A stretch of 33,085 bases of DNA, from positions 1 through 33,085 of the forward strand of contig PMSQ01000042.1 in assembly GCA_003168355.1 (NCBI GenBank), in the 5' to 3' direction. The DNA comes from Acidobacteriaceae bacterium (GTDB lineage: Bacteria; Acidobacteriota; Terriglobia; Terriglobales; Acidobacteriaceae). Position numbers and translations under genes: made by a program. The notes beneath the pieces are model-generated. The model was not told the DNA's origin, ran no database searches, and saw only the letters and a list, made by a program, of their open reading frames with translations. This document shows positions 17,019-24,967 of the stretch, piece after piece. Each line of letters opens with the position of its first letter. Within the stretch, counting starts at the first letter, position 1.

Positions 17019-19733
17019 TCACTGCCGCCCCAGGTACCGGATGCGCGCGTCGAAGGCGCGTCCGTTGCCGTCGATGAAAGTCGGAACCGGGTGGGCTGAA
17101 TCAATGACGCTGTTGGCCAAATTGACGTTGGCGTGGTTGGTGACGTTGTCGAAGCCTCCCCGCACCGCCCAATAACGTCCGAACAGATGAATGCGCTTCT
17201 CGAATTGCAGATTCACGGAATAGTACGTGGGCAGCCGAAACGTCGTCGGCGGAGATGCAATCTCTCCCTGATCGGTAGTCCCGAGAAAGGGCGTACCAGT
17301 GCGCGCTTCGGCGGAATAGACCAGGTCGAATTTGTGGATGATGGGCAGCGTGAAAAACGGCAAAATGCCCCAACCCACAAAGCGGTTGGGCGTGTCCCAT
17401 GAATAAGGACCGGGCAACTGCGAGCTCAACAGCGGAATATCCAAACTGAAGTCGAACATCTGGTTGGTGCGCGAACTGGAGCGCGTGTAGGCGCCGAAGA
17501 TTTCGTAGTGCTGTCGAAAGCGATGTCGCAAGCTGACCGTGAAGGCGTCATAGCGGTCGTCACGCTCATTTTCGAGAAGATAGATGCCATCCACCGCCCC
17601 ATTCAGCGTGTTGTAGGCGAAACCGTGCACGCCGCGTTTCTCCAGGAGCTCAAGCTTCAGAAAGACGGCCGCCGGCAACTTCTTCTCCAGGCCAATACTC
17701 CAGTTCAAGTACCGCGGCGCGTCCAGCGCGTTCCGGTTCTCGGTAAATGTGGTCGGCACGGGTATTGGCGCGGGCAGGGGCGCTGGCGGAACGCAATTAA
17801 CAGTGTTGCCGTTCGCGTCCTGCGGGCACCCGTTCGGGTCAAAAAAGTAATCGATCCTTTGCCCCTCGAAGGGTTGATGGATCAATCCCAAGTTCGTTGT
17901 GTCGTAGATAATTCCAATTCCCGCCGAAAGCTTGGTATTGCTTTCATTGTCGAAAATGTAAGTCCCGGCGAGGCGCGGCGAAAACAGCGGCGTCCGAATG
18001 ATTTCATCCCAGTCAAGCCGCGCGCCCGGCTCGATGAGCAGACGATTCGTGATCAACCAACGATCCTCGGCGTAGGCGCTCGCCTCGGCATTGTTAATTG
18101 TCGAGTAATTGCCTCCGGAGAACACCGCATAGCGAGCGCAAATGGACGGCACCACGGGAGCGCCATTCGCATCTGTAGCACACGGCTGCGGCAGTTGGCC
18201 TTCCGGCGGTTCGTTCGGTTGTAGAAACGAAATCGGCTGCCGCGCGAACTGTGCGCTATAGTTCAAACGATCCAGGTCGAGACCGGTTTTAATGTCGTGG
18301 CGTCCATGCCACTGATGAGGTGGAAGGTAGAGGTTGGCCACGCTCTGCACTCTGCGGGCCACGGTATTCTCCTCCTCATAGTAGTTACCCGTGGCTCCCT
18401 GGGTCATCACGATATAAGGACTATCTCCATGGGGCGTAAGGGCCACATTGTACTGGGCCACGCCGAATCCAATTTCGAGCAGCGCCCCGCCGCGAAAATA
18501 ATATTGGTCTTTGAGCGAGCCAAAATAGGCGGTTTCGGCGTCGGTGAGCGTGCTCGGCTGAGGCTGGAGAACCGACAACCCGTCGTTTGGATCGTGATAG
18601 TAGTTCGACAGGAAACTGACGGTCAAGATATTGCGAGTGGTCAGGTTGGATTGCAGCTTGGCCAGGTTGTCAACCCGCCACACGTGGTCCCTATCCGAAC
18701 CGGCCGGCAACTGCTTGACCACATTGTTGTCGAACTCACCGTCGAGCGTGTCGATAAACCACACCTTACCTTTCCGAATCGGTCCGGACATCGTGTAAAT
18801 GGGTGTCCAAGTGCCGAGAGATATCCCTTTGATGTCCTGCGGCCCTGGAATGAAGTCGGTCGCGAGGAAGTGGAGGTGATCGTCGCCCATGCGCGTGTTC
18901 AACGCGAGCACGCCACCGGAGCCTTTGCCAAACTCCGCCGGCTCGCGGCTCGGGGTCACCGCGATGGAGCGGAATGAGTCGATGTTGGTCTGTACCACCA
19001 GCTGGCCGTTCGTCGGCTGGGTCACGTTGAAACCATCCAGCAGCAAAAGCGTCTGATAGCCCTCGGCGCCCGCCACGTGCGGCTGGCCAAAGGCATCCGG
19101 CGTAATTCCAGGGATGAAGGTCAGAGCGTTGCGGTAGTCGTGCGGCCCCGGATAAGGAATATCGGCAATCTCGGCGCCGCTGAGTTCTTCCTTGGCGGAG
19201 ATCTGCGCCGGATCGATCGCCGGTGGAGATTCCACCACATTCACCACTTCCCGCGCCTCTTGCTGATGGCGGAGCGTCACGTCCACATTGGCAGTGACGC
19301 CAGCTTGCACGTCGGGCTGAATTACAGCATAGAAGCCTGTCTTTTCCACCCGCAGCTCGTAGCTTCCGGAAGACAACCTCGTGAATTCGCAGTGCCCGGC
19401 GAAATCGGTTTCGCAACGCAGTACAAGCGACGGCGGAGCCGCCTGCAACTGCACGCGCGCGGACCCAACGGCCACTCCGTTTTCGTCCGTCACCGTGACC
19501 ACAAGCTTCTGCCCTGCGGCACCGGGCTCAGTAAAAGTACCCGCGGAAGCCGCACGCTGCGCAGAAGACGAAGAAGAAGACGGCGAAGGCGTCTGTCCCA
19601 GAGACGGCATCACCCACAACGCGCCCAGCGCCAACCAGAGCGCCCATTTCACAGCTGCGCTCGCTCGTGCATGGCTCGAGTATACGGAATCATTCGGGGC
19701 AAGGAGTCCACAAAGCAGCTCCTCCCTTCTCAT
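17019..19733 (-). CDS. TonB-dependent receptor-like outer-membrane protein with carboxypeptidase-regulatory-like domain
   Basis: This outer-membrane receptor (904 aa from this start) is the second Oar-like protein in the window. The open frame extends to 20312, but that part is antisense to the dehydrogenase gene. The signal peptide (WALWLALGALWVMPSLGQT) sets the true start near ATG 19733 or GTG 19652; I use 19733. After a Ser-rich linker comes a CarboxypepD_reg-like domain (KLVVTVTDENGVAVGSARVQ, then GSYELRVEKTGFY). A plug region follows with IADIPYPGPHDYRNALTFIPG and LLLLDGFNVTQP, then a barrel whose last strands include NLQFEKRIHLFGRYW and the C-terminal FDARIRYLG. It is divergent from the lactate genes, with about 170 bases between starts, so shared regulation is possible. 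Its ligand is unknown. Confidence 0.88.
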   Translation of the reverse strand: MRREELLCGLLAPNDSVYSSHARASAAVKWALWLALGALWVMPSLGQTPSPSSSSSSAQRAASAGTFTEPGAAGQKLVVTVTDENGVAVGSARVQLQAAPPSLVLRCETDFAGHCEFTRLSSGSYELRVEKTGFYAVIQPDVQAGVTANVDVTLRHQQEAREVVNVVESPPAIDPAQISAKEELSGAEIADIPYPGPHDYRNALTFIPGITPDAFGQPHVAGAEGYQTLLLLDGFNVTQPTNGQLVVQTNIDSFRSIAVTPSREPAEFGKGSGGVLALNTRMGDDHLHFLATDFIPGPQDIKGISLGTWTPIYTMSGPIRKGKVWFIDTLDGEFDNNVVKQLPAGSDRDHVWRVDNLAKLQSNLTTRNILTVSFLSNYYHDPNDGLSVLQPQPSTLTDAETAYFGSLKDQYYFRGGALLEIGFGVAQYNVALTPHGDSPYIVMTQGATGNYYEEENTVARRVQSVANLYLPPHQWHGRHDIKTGLDLDRLNYSAQFARQPISFLQPNEPPEGQLPQPCATDANGAPVVPSICARYAVFSGGNYSTINNAEASAYAEDRWLITNRLLIEPGARLDWDEIIRTPLFSPRLAGTYIFDNESNTKLSAGIGIIYDTTNLGLIHQPFEGQRIDYFFDPNGCPQDANGNTVNCVPPAPLPAPIPVPTTFTENRNALDAPRYLNWSIGLEKKLPAAVFLKLELLEKRGVHGFAYNTLNGAVDGIYLLENERDDRYDAFTVSLRHRFRQHYEIFGAYTRSSSRTNQMFDFSLDIPLLSSQLPGPYSWDTPNRFVGWGILPFFTLPIIHKFDLVYSAEARTGTPFLGTTDQGEIASPPTTFRLPTYYSVNLQFEKRIHLFGRYWAVRGGFDNVTNHANVNLANSVIDSAHPVPTFIDGNGRAFDARIRYLGRQ

Positions 19734-19901
19734 CGCCTCAGATGCATCTCTTTCTTCCGGCGTTTTCCCTGGCGCCTCAAGGGCCGATTTCAGACCGCCC
19801 ACACTGGCGCCATTGCAAGAATGCTGACAAAAAACTAAACAATCCCGGTCCTCCGGTGTTACTATTTCGGACTGTTTCAAGGTCCAAACGCCGGATTGCA
19901 A

Positions 19902-21092
19902 ATGACAAGAGCCTCCCGATCTGTGGCGTCGCCGCGAGTTGTTTGCATCGAGGACTTCCGCCCCATCGCTCGCCAAAGGGTGCCGCAATCCGTATTTGAC
20001 TACCTCGATGGCGGCGCCGAAGGCGAGGTCACTCTCCGCGAAAATTGCCGCGTATTCAACGACGTCACCTTTCGACCGCGGCATGCGGTCGCGGTCGCGA
20101 GCTGCAATTTGTGCACGCGCGTTCTGGGCTTCGATCTTTCTCTTCCATTCTTGCTCGCCCCGGTCGGCTACAGCCGCCTTATGCACCCTGGCGGGGAAGT
20201 TGCTGCCGCGCGCGCCGCCGGCAGGGCCGGTACTGCCTATATTCTCTCGACCATCTCCGGACACAAGCTGGAAGATGTCAAAGCCGGTTCCACTGGGCCG
20301 GTTTTTTATCAAGTCTATTTAATGGGGGGCCGTGGCGCAGCCGAGGCAGCCATTGAAAGAGCGCGCACTGCCGGATTCTCCGCCCTGGTAGTCACCATCG
20401 ATACTCCCGTGTCTGGAATCCGCGAGCGCGACTTCCGCAACGGAATGAAAGAACTCATCAGCGGCGGTCCGCTGGAAAAAATTCCCTACCTTCCCCAGAT
20501 TCTCTCGCGTCCCGGATGGCTCATCAGTTTCTTGCTCGATGGCGGAGTCCCTGCGCTCCCAAATGTGGTTGTCCCAGGCAAGGGCCCCATGCCGCTCATC
20601 GATGTCGCCGCCGCCCTCGCGGAATCCACGGTGACTTGGGCGGACCTGCGCTGGATTCGTGAACTGTGGAAGGGGCCGATCGTAGTCAAAGGCGTGTTGA
20701 CCGGCGACGACGCCCGGCACGCCATGGATGAAGGAGCCGCCGCGATTTCGGTTTCCAATCATGGCGGACGCCAGCTCGATGGCGTTCCAGCCTCTTTGCG
20801 CGCCCTCCCCGAAGTGGTGGAAGCCGTAAAGGGCCGCATCGAGGTATGGATGGATGGAGGCATTCGCCGCGGCACCGACATCGCGAAGGCCCTCTGCATG
20901 GGAGCGCGCGCCGTGCTCTGCGGACGCGCCTACGCCTATGGCCTGGCAGCCGGCGGCGAAGCCGGCGTCGACCGCGCTATCGAGATTCTGCGAACTGACT
21001 TGGATCGCACTCTCCGGCTCCTCGGCTGCCCGTCGGTCACAGAGTTGGATCGCTCCTACGTGAATGTTCCCAAGAGCTGGGAAGCCGACTGA
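19902..21092 (+). CDS. FMN-dependent alpha-hydroxy-acid dehydrogenase, probably L-lactate dehydrogenase
   Basis: This 396-aa TIM-barrel flavoprotein oxidises an (S)-2-hydroxy acid to the 2-oxo acid. The catalytic base His287 lies in SNHGGRQLD (285-293). Lys263 in VVKG, the FMN-phosphate loop DGGIRRGTD (318-326), the N-terminal FDYLDGGA with substrate-contacting Tyr34, and QVY near residue 139 are all present. Family members include LldD, glycolate oxidase and lactate 2-monooxygenase, which motifs alone do not separate. The L-lactate permease gene 245 bases downstream on the same strand makes L-lactate the likely substrate. The ATG at 19902 is preferred to a TTG at 19896; neither has a strong ribosome site. 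There is no signal peptide, so it acts at the cytoplasmic side, probably passing electrons to the respiratory chain. Confidence 0.92.
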   Translation: MTRASRSVASPRVVCIEDFRPIARQRVPQSVFDYLDGGAEGEVTLRENCRVFNDVTFRPRHAVAVASCNLCTRVLGFDLSLPFLLAPVGYSRLMHPGGEVAAARAAGRAGTAYILSTISGHKLEDVKAGSTGPVFYQVYLMGGRGAAEAAIERARTAGFSALVVTIDTPVSGIRERDFRNGMKELISGGPLEKIPYLPQILSRPGWLISFLLDGGVPALPNVVVPGKGPMPLIDVAAALAESTVTWADLRWIRELWKGPIVVKGVLTGDDARHAMDEGAAAISVSNHGGRQLDGVPASLRALPEVVEAVKGRIEVWMDGGIRRGTDIAKALCMGARAVLCGRAYAYGLAAGGEAGVDRAIEILRTDLDRTLRLLGCPSVTELDRSYVNVPKSWEAD

Positions 21093-21208
21093 CTTGCAGT
21101 CAGGCGTGCTAAAGCAGTTACATCACCAGAGCGCGTTTCGTAAATGGTTTCCATGTAGGCTTTAGGAAGGACACTGCTTGCGGAAAAGCCCGGGAATGCA
21201 GGCAGTAA

Positions 21209-21275
21209 CGTGGAAGAGCGGCGCTTCAGCGCCGCGTAAAGCGTCCAGAATCATTGTGGGCTTCAGCCCCTGACG
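21209..21275. repeat. Dispersed double-hairpin repeat (CTTCAG family), copy B
   Basis: Hairpin 21218-21235 and hairpin 21258-21269 lie in the 245-base gap between the lactate dehydrogenase and permease genes. Bases 21209-21239 are an exact 31-base reverse-complement match to 30990-31020, and the neighbouring hairpin is conserved too. Confidence 0.85.
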
Positions 21276-21337
21276 GAGCATGCTTTTGATTATTTGATCT
21301 CCGTTACGCAGCACACTCCGTTCGTCAGGAGGCAGTT

Positions 21338-23119
21338 ATGCAGTGGACCCAGATCTACGATCCATTTGGTCATTGGTGGCTCTCCACGCTGGTTGCGTCT
21401 CTTCCCATCATCGTCCTCTTCAGCCTGTTGGCCGGTCTCAAAGTAAAGCCCCACTGGTGCGCCATCGCCGGTGCTTCCACGGCCGTATTAGTAGCAATCA
21501 TCTTTTTTAAGATGCCTCCCTCGCTGGCCGCCATGAGCTTTGGCTATGGCGTTGCCTACGGAGTACTCAAGATCGCCTGGATCGTTTTAGCCGCGGTCTA
21601 CCTCTACGACATTTCCGTTGAGACCGGGCAATTTGAAATCATGAAAGAATCGGTCGCCGGAATCACCGCCGATCGCCGCCTGCAAGTGCTGCTGGTCGCT
21701 TTTTGTTTTGGCGCATTCATCGAAGGAGCGGCGGGCTTCGGTGCACCCGTTGCGATTGCCGGAGCCTTCATGATCGGCCTCGGCTTCAAGCCCTTCCACG
21801 CCGCTGCCTTAAATCTCATCGCCAACACCGCGCCCGTGGCCTGGGGCGCAATCGGCACGCCGGTTCACGCGCTCGCCGCGGTATCGGGTCTTCCGGAATC
21901 CGATCTCAACGCCATGATCGGCCGCATTCTTCCTTTCACCGCCGTCATCGTTCCCTTCTGGCTGGTCAGAACCATGGTCAGTTGGCGGGAGACCTTCGAA
22001 GTATTTCCGGCCATCGCCGTGGTCGGAATTTCTTTCGCCCTGACCCAGTTCTTCTGGTCGAATTATGTGGACAGCAATCTGGTTGACATCATGGGAGGCG
22101 TGGTCTCGATTGTCGCTGTTCTCATCTTTCTGCGATTCTGGAAACCGAAAAAGATTTGGCGCTTCGATTATGACGATAAGGCGCCCGCGCTTCCTCCACC
22201 AACGGGGAAGATCACTGATGACGTTGGCGGCGAATGGCCAGCGGAGAAATTCGATGGATTTGCCCAAGTGCCGGGCAAAGTGCGGACCTACACCGCTGGA
22301 CAGATCTTCAGAGCCTGGACACCTTTCGCCATCCTCTCACTTGTCGTCCTCCTCTGGGGCCTGCCGAAGATAAAACTAGCCATGAACCAGGCCACCACGC
22401 CAGCTTTTAAGGTCGTGCTCGCCAATGGCAAGGTCCGCCCCGGTCCGCCGGGATGGGATGTGCCTTACTTGCACAATGCCATCTCTCGCGCCGCTCCCAT
22501 TGTCACCAAGCCCACTCCCGAAGCCGCGCGCTACGATTTCAACTGGCTCTCCGCCACCGGAACCGGCTGTTTTCTGGCCGCAATCATCTCCGGACTATTG
22601 CTCGGACAGGGTCCGCTGCAATTGCTGAAAATATTCTGGAGAACCCTGGTGCGAATGCGTCTTGCCATGGTCGCCATCTCATTCATGCTGGGTCTGGGCT
22701 TTGTGACCCGCTACTCGGGCCTGGACGCCGTGCTGGGCCTGGCGTTCACGCGCACTGGATGGCTGTATCCATTCTTCGGCACATTCCTGGGCTGGCTGGG
22801 TGTCGCGCTCACCGGCAGTGACACGTCGTCAAATGCGCTATTTGGCAGTCTGCAGAGAATTACTTCTCAACAACTCGGCATCGACCCGGTCCTGATGTGC
22901 GCCGCCAACAGCGCCGGAGGCGTGATGGGCAAAATGGTCGATGCCCAATCCATCACCATTGCCACCGCTGCCACCGAGCAAGTCGGTAACGAAGGCATCA
23001 TTTTCCGCTTCGTCGCCTGGCATTCCGTAGCGCTGTGTTCCATCGTCGGAATCATCGTCCTGCTCTATGCCTATGTTTTCCGATGGGCCGTCCCGCACGG
23101 TCTGACGTTCGTGAAATAA
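21338..23119 (+). CDS. lctP: L-lactate permease
   Basis: This 593-aa inner-membrane transporter of the LctP family carries L-lactate (often glycolate as well) with protons. The sequence is a run of hydrophobic helices with the family blocks FGAFIEGAAGFGAPVAI (about residues 126-142), NTAPVAWGAIGTPV, and near the C-terminus GVALTGSDTSSNALFG followed by NSAGGVMGKMVDAQSI. A hydrophilic loop at about residues 270-315 (KPKKIWRFDYDDKAP onward) is longer than the other loops. The ATG at 21338 has a textbook AGGAGG 5 bases upstream. With the FMN dehydrogenase before it, it forms a lactate uptake and oxidation pair. No LldR-like regulator is visible. A CTTCAG-family repeat in the gap may form a hairpin in a shared transcript. 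Confidence 0.96.
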   Translation: MQWTQIYDPFGHWWLSTLVASLPIIVLFSLLAGLKVKPHWCAIAGASTAVLVAIIFFKMPPSLAAMSFGYGVAYGVLKIAWIVLAAVYLYDISVETGQFEIMKESVAGITADRRLQVLLVAFCFGAFIEGAAGFGAPVAIAGAFMIGLGFKPFHAAALNLIANTAPVAWGAIGTPVHALAAVSGLPESDLNAMIGRILPFTAVIVPFWLVRTMVSWRETFEVFPAIAVVGISFALTQFFWSNYVDSNLVDIMGGVVSIVAVLIFLRFWKPKKIWRFDYDDKAPALPPPTGKITDDVGGEWPAEKFDGFAQVPGKVRTYTAGQIFRAWTPFAILSLVVLLWGLPKIKLAMNQATTPAFKVVLANGKVRPGPPGWDVPYLHNAISRAAPIVTKPTPEAARYDFNWLSATGTGCFLAAIISGLLLGQGPLQLLKIFWRTLVRMRLAMVAISFMLGLGFVTRYSGLDAVLGLAFTRTGWLYPFFGTFLGWLGVALTGSDTSSNALFGSLQRITSQQLGIDPVLMCAANSAGGVMGKMVDAQSITIATAATEQVGNEGIIFRFVAWHSVALCSIVGIIVLLYAYVFRWAVPHGLTFVK

Positions 23120-23163
23120 CAACGCGGCGCCGCGCTTCAGCGCTGCGACTACCGAATTCAGCT

Positions 23164-23250
23164 TGGTGCCGGGAGGGGGAGTCGAACCCCCAAGACCCGA
23201 AGGTCGGCGGATTTTGAGTCCGCTGCGTCTGCCAGTTCCGCCATCCCGGC
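23164..23250 (-). tRNA. tRNA-Leu (anticodon CAA)
   Basis: The minus strand folds as a class II tRNA. The acceptor arms are GCCGGGA and TCCCGGC. The D-arm region is GCGGAACTGGCAGACGC, the anticodon stem is GCGGA/TCCGC around loop CTCAAAA (anticodon CAA), a long variable arm contains ACCTTCGGGT, and the T arm is GGGGGTTCGACTCCCCC. The discriminator is A and the terminal CCA is encoded (23164-23166). It lies between the convergent lctP and tag genes. Confidence 0.95.
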
Positions 23251-23310
23251 CGAGGGCATCAACGTGAAGAGAACACTAGCTTAATCGACCCTAGTGAGCC
23301 TTTGCAACCG

Positions 23311-23907
23311 TCACTTCCTCCCGCTCAGTTCGCCATGCCGGAAGCATTGCATCTTGTGATCATTCACCACTCCCACCGCCTGCATAAACGCGTAGCAGAT
23401 TGTCGATCCCACAAAATTGAATCCGCGTTTCTTCAAATCCTTGCTCATCGCATCCGACTCGGCAGTGCGCGCCGGCACTCGCTTGTGCGACTTCCACACA
23501 TTCACTCGCGGCCTGCCATTCACAAACTGCCACACGTAGCGGTCGAAGCTGCCGAATTCTTCCCGCACCCGCAGTAACGCACGCGCATTCCGCACCGCCG
23601 ATGCAACCTTCAACCGGTTGCGCACGATGCCCGGATTCGCCAGCAACTGCGCAATTTTCCGCCCGTCGTAGCGCGCCACCCGCTGCACCTCGAACCCATC
23701 AAACGCGGCCCGGTAGTTCTCCCGTTTGTTGAGGATCGTCTCCCAGCTCAGTCCGGCCTGCGCCCCTTCCAAAACGAGAAACTCAAAAAGCTTGCCGTCG
23801 TCGTGTACCGGCACGCCCCATTCTTCATCGTGATAGCGAATCATCAATTCGCTGCGCGCCCATTCACATCGCACCGGCTGGAGTTTTTCTCGCGCCTCTC
23901 GCTTCAT
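23311..23907 (-). CDS. tag: DNA-3-methyladenine glycosylase I
   Basis: This 198-aa base-excision repair enzyme removes 3-methyladenine from alkylated DNA. The zinc-binding residues typical of Tag are visible: Cys14 (RCEW) and His26 (RYHDEEWG) at the N-terminus, with His184 and Cys188 (HKMQC) near the C-terminus. The base-pocket segment LEGAQAGLSWETIL (residues 46-59) holds the conserved Glu47 and Trp55. FVGSTICYAFMQAVGVVNDH is the characteristic C-terminal block. The length is normal for the family. The ATG at 23907 gives a sensible N-terminus, about ten residues longer than E. coli Tag, with no clear Shine-Dalgarno sequence. The SYLF-domain gene on the same strand ends 33 bases upstream, so they may share a transcript. 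Confidence 0.96.
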   Translation of the reverse strand: MKREAREKLQPVRCEWARSELMIRYHDEEWGVPVHDDGKLFEFLVLEGAQAGLSWETILNKRENYRAAFDGFEVQRVARYDGRKIAQLLANPGIVRNRLKVASAVRNARALLRVREEFGSFDRYVWQFVNGRPRVNVWKSHKRVPARTAESDAMSKDLKKRGFNFVGSTICYAFMQAVGVVNDHKMQCFRHGELSGRK

Positions 23908-23940
23908 AAATGACCAGATCTGCTCTCCAGCTCACGCAAA

Positions 23941-24660
23941 CTACTCCAGCGACTTCGGATCCGACATATTCTTCGGCGACTTCGTATCCAGCAGCGACAC
24001 TAACTCTTTCGCGCAAGCGGGAATCGCAACTTTGTGCTCCACAATAATTTCCTTCGCGTCCAGCTTCCTTCCGTACAACTTTTCATTCGCGCTCCCATCG
24101 GAGCGCAAGGTTGATCCTTCCAGCGATATTCCTGCAAACAGCCCCTTGTTGCGCGAGTAGGAAAGAATCTCCGCATTCATCACAATGTCGGTGGCGCCCT
24201 CAGCGGTCCGTCCCTTTGGACCAGCCGCCGCCGATGCGTCCGCTCCCAGCTTCACTTTGCTCGATAGCAGCGAGCGCGCTCCCTTGGGGTTCATCACCAG
24301 CAAAACAAAATCCGTGGCTTGCCCACCCAACTGGAACCCGATGCTCACCCCTTCCAGCGCATACAGAGCCGGAGCTCCCCACGGCCCGGTATAGTGCTCG
24401 CCGCCGCGGCAAATCATCACACCACGGCCGTAGCTGCCTCCCACGCCGAACGCTCCCTTCAACACCGAAGGCAGAATCACCACGCACTCCGCCTTATCCA
24501 GCAGATCCTGTGGTATGTCATCGGGAATGTTCAGGATCTCTTTGATGACCACGCCGGCATCTCTCACCCGGTCCTCTTCCTTCGCGTCATTAGCCGCGAA
24601 TGCGGTGGGTGCGAACAAGCAAAAAGTCAGAAACCATGCTGCCATCTTCTTTATCTTCAT
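23941..24660 (-). CDS. Secreted SYLF (Ysc84-like) domain lipid-binding protein
   Basis: This 239-aa protein has a signal peptide (MKIKKMAAWFLTFCLFAPTAFA, cleavage after AFA). A SYLF domain follows over most of the rest: IPQDLLDKAECVVILPSVLK, GVGGSYGRGVMICR, then GVSIGFQLGGQATDFVLLVM, and SRNKGLFAGISLEGSTL near the C-terminus. SYLF domains bind phosphoinositides and actin in eukaryotes. Bacterial versions are periplasmic or surface proteins of poorly known role. GGAGG lies 11 bases before the ATG at 24660, a slightly long spacing. No partner gene is evident other than tag downstream. Confidence 0.9.
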   Translation of the reverse strand: MKIKKMAAWFLTFCLFAPTAFAANDAKEEDRVRDAGVVIKEILNIPDDIPQDLLDKAECVVILPSVLKGAFGVGGSYGRGVMICRGGEHYTGPWGAPALYALEGVSIGFQLGGQATDFVLLVMNPKGARSLLSSKVKLGADASAAAGPKGRTAEGATDIVMNAEILSYSRNKGLFAGISLEGSTLRSDGSANEKLYGRKLDAKEIIVEHKVAIPACAKELVSLLDTKSPKNMSDPKSLE

Positions 24661-24967
24661 CGCTGTCAGATCCTCCGCGGGCTCATTCCGCCCATTTCAC
24701 TGCAAACCCCCATCATCTTAACCTGTCCTCTGCCATTGGAATCCAAGTTACAGAATCAAGTTGTGGAAATTCGCCTCCTTCCCCGGGGGCCGAACCCCTG
24801 CCCCTTACGGCTTTTCGGCCATGACCTAACGAGTGCTCCTTTTGTAACTTGGCACTCTGCTCCGACCCCTTCTACAGTCAAATTAAGAGCACGTCGGAAG
24901 CCCGCTCGCCTTTCGGCAATCAGCGTGCATCTAATCACTTGGAAGTGCCCTCTGGGCCTGGGTTGGA
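24661..24967. other. Divergent intergenic region with an inverted-repeat-bounded element
   Basis: This gap separates the divergent SYLF and VWFA genes and has no supported gene. Apart from the 110-base element at 24743-24852 I see only ordinary sequence. No promoter hexamers stand out on either strand. Confidence 0.5.
24743..24852. repeat. 110-bp segment with 10-bp terminal inverted repeats
   Basis: CCAAGTTACA at 24743-24752 is the exact reverse complement of TGTAACTTGG at 24843-24852. The interior on the minus strand is rich in G runs and has small hairpins (GGCCGAAAAGCC; GGGGTTCGGCCCC). No target-site duplication is visible. It may be a small mobile repeat or a structured RNA; nothing in the window is a second copy. 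Confidence 0.5.

Noticed and set aside
19734-20312. N-terminal extension of the second receptor to 20312
   Set aside because: It would overlap the dehydrogenase gene antisense by some 400 bases and put the signal peptide after more than 200 residues.
24743-24852. tRNA-like gene on the minus strand (GGGGTTCGGCCCC)
   Set aside because: There is no canonical T loop, no anticodon arm and no matching acceptor stem; only isolated hairpins and the terminal inverted repeats are present.
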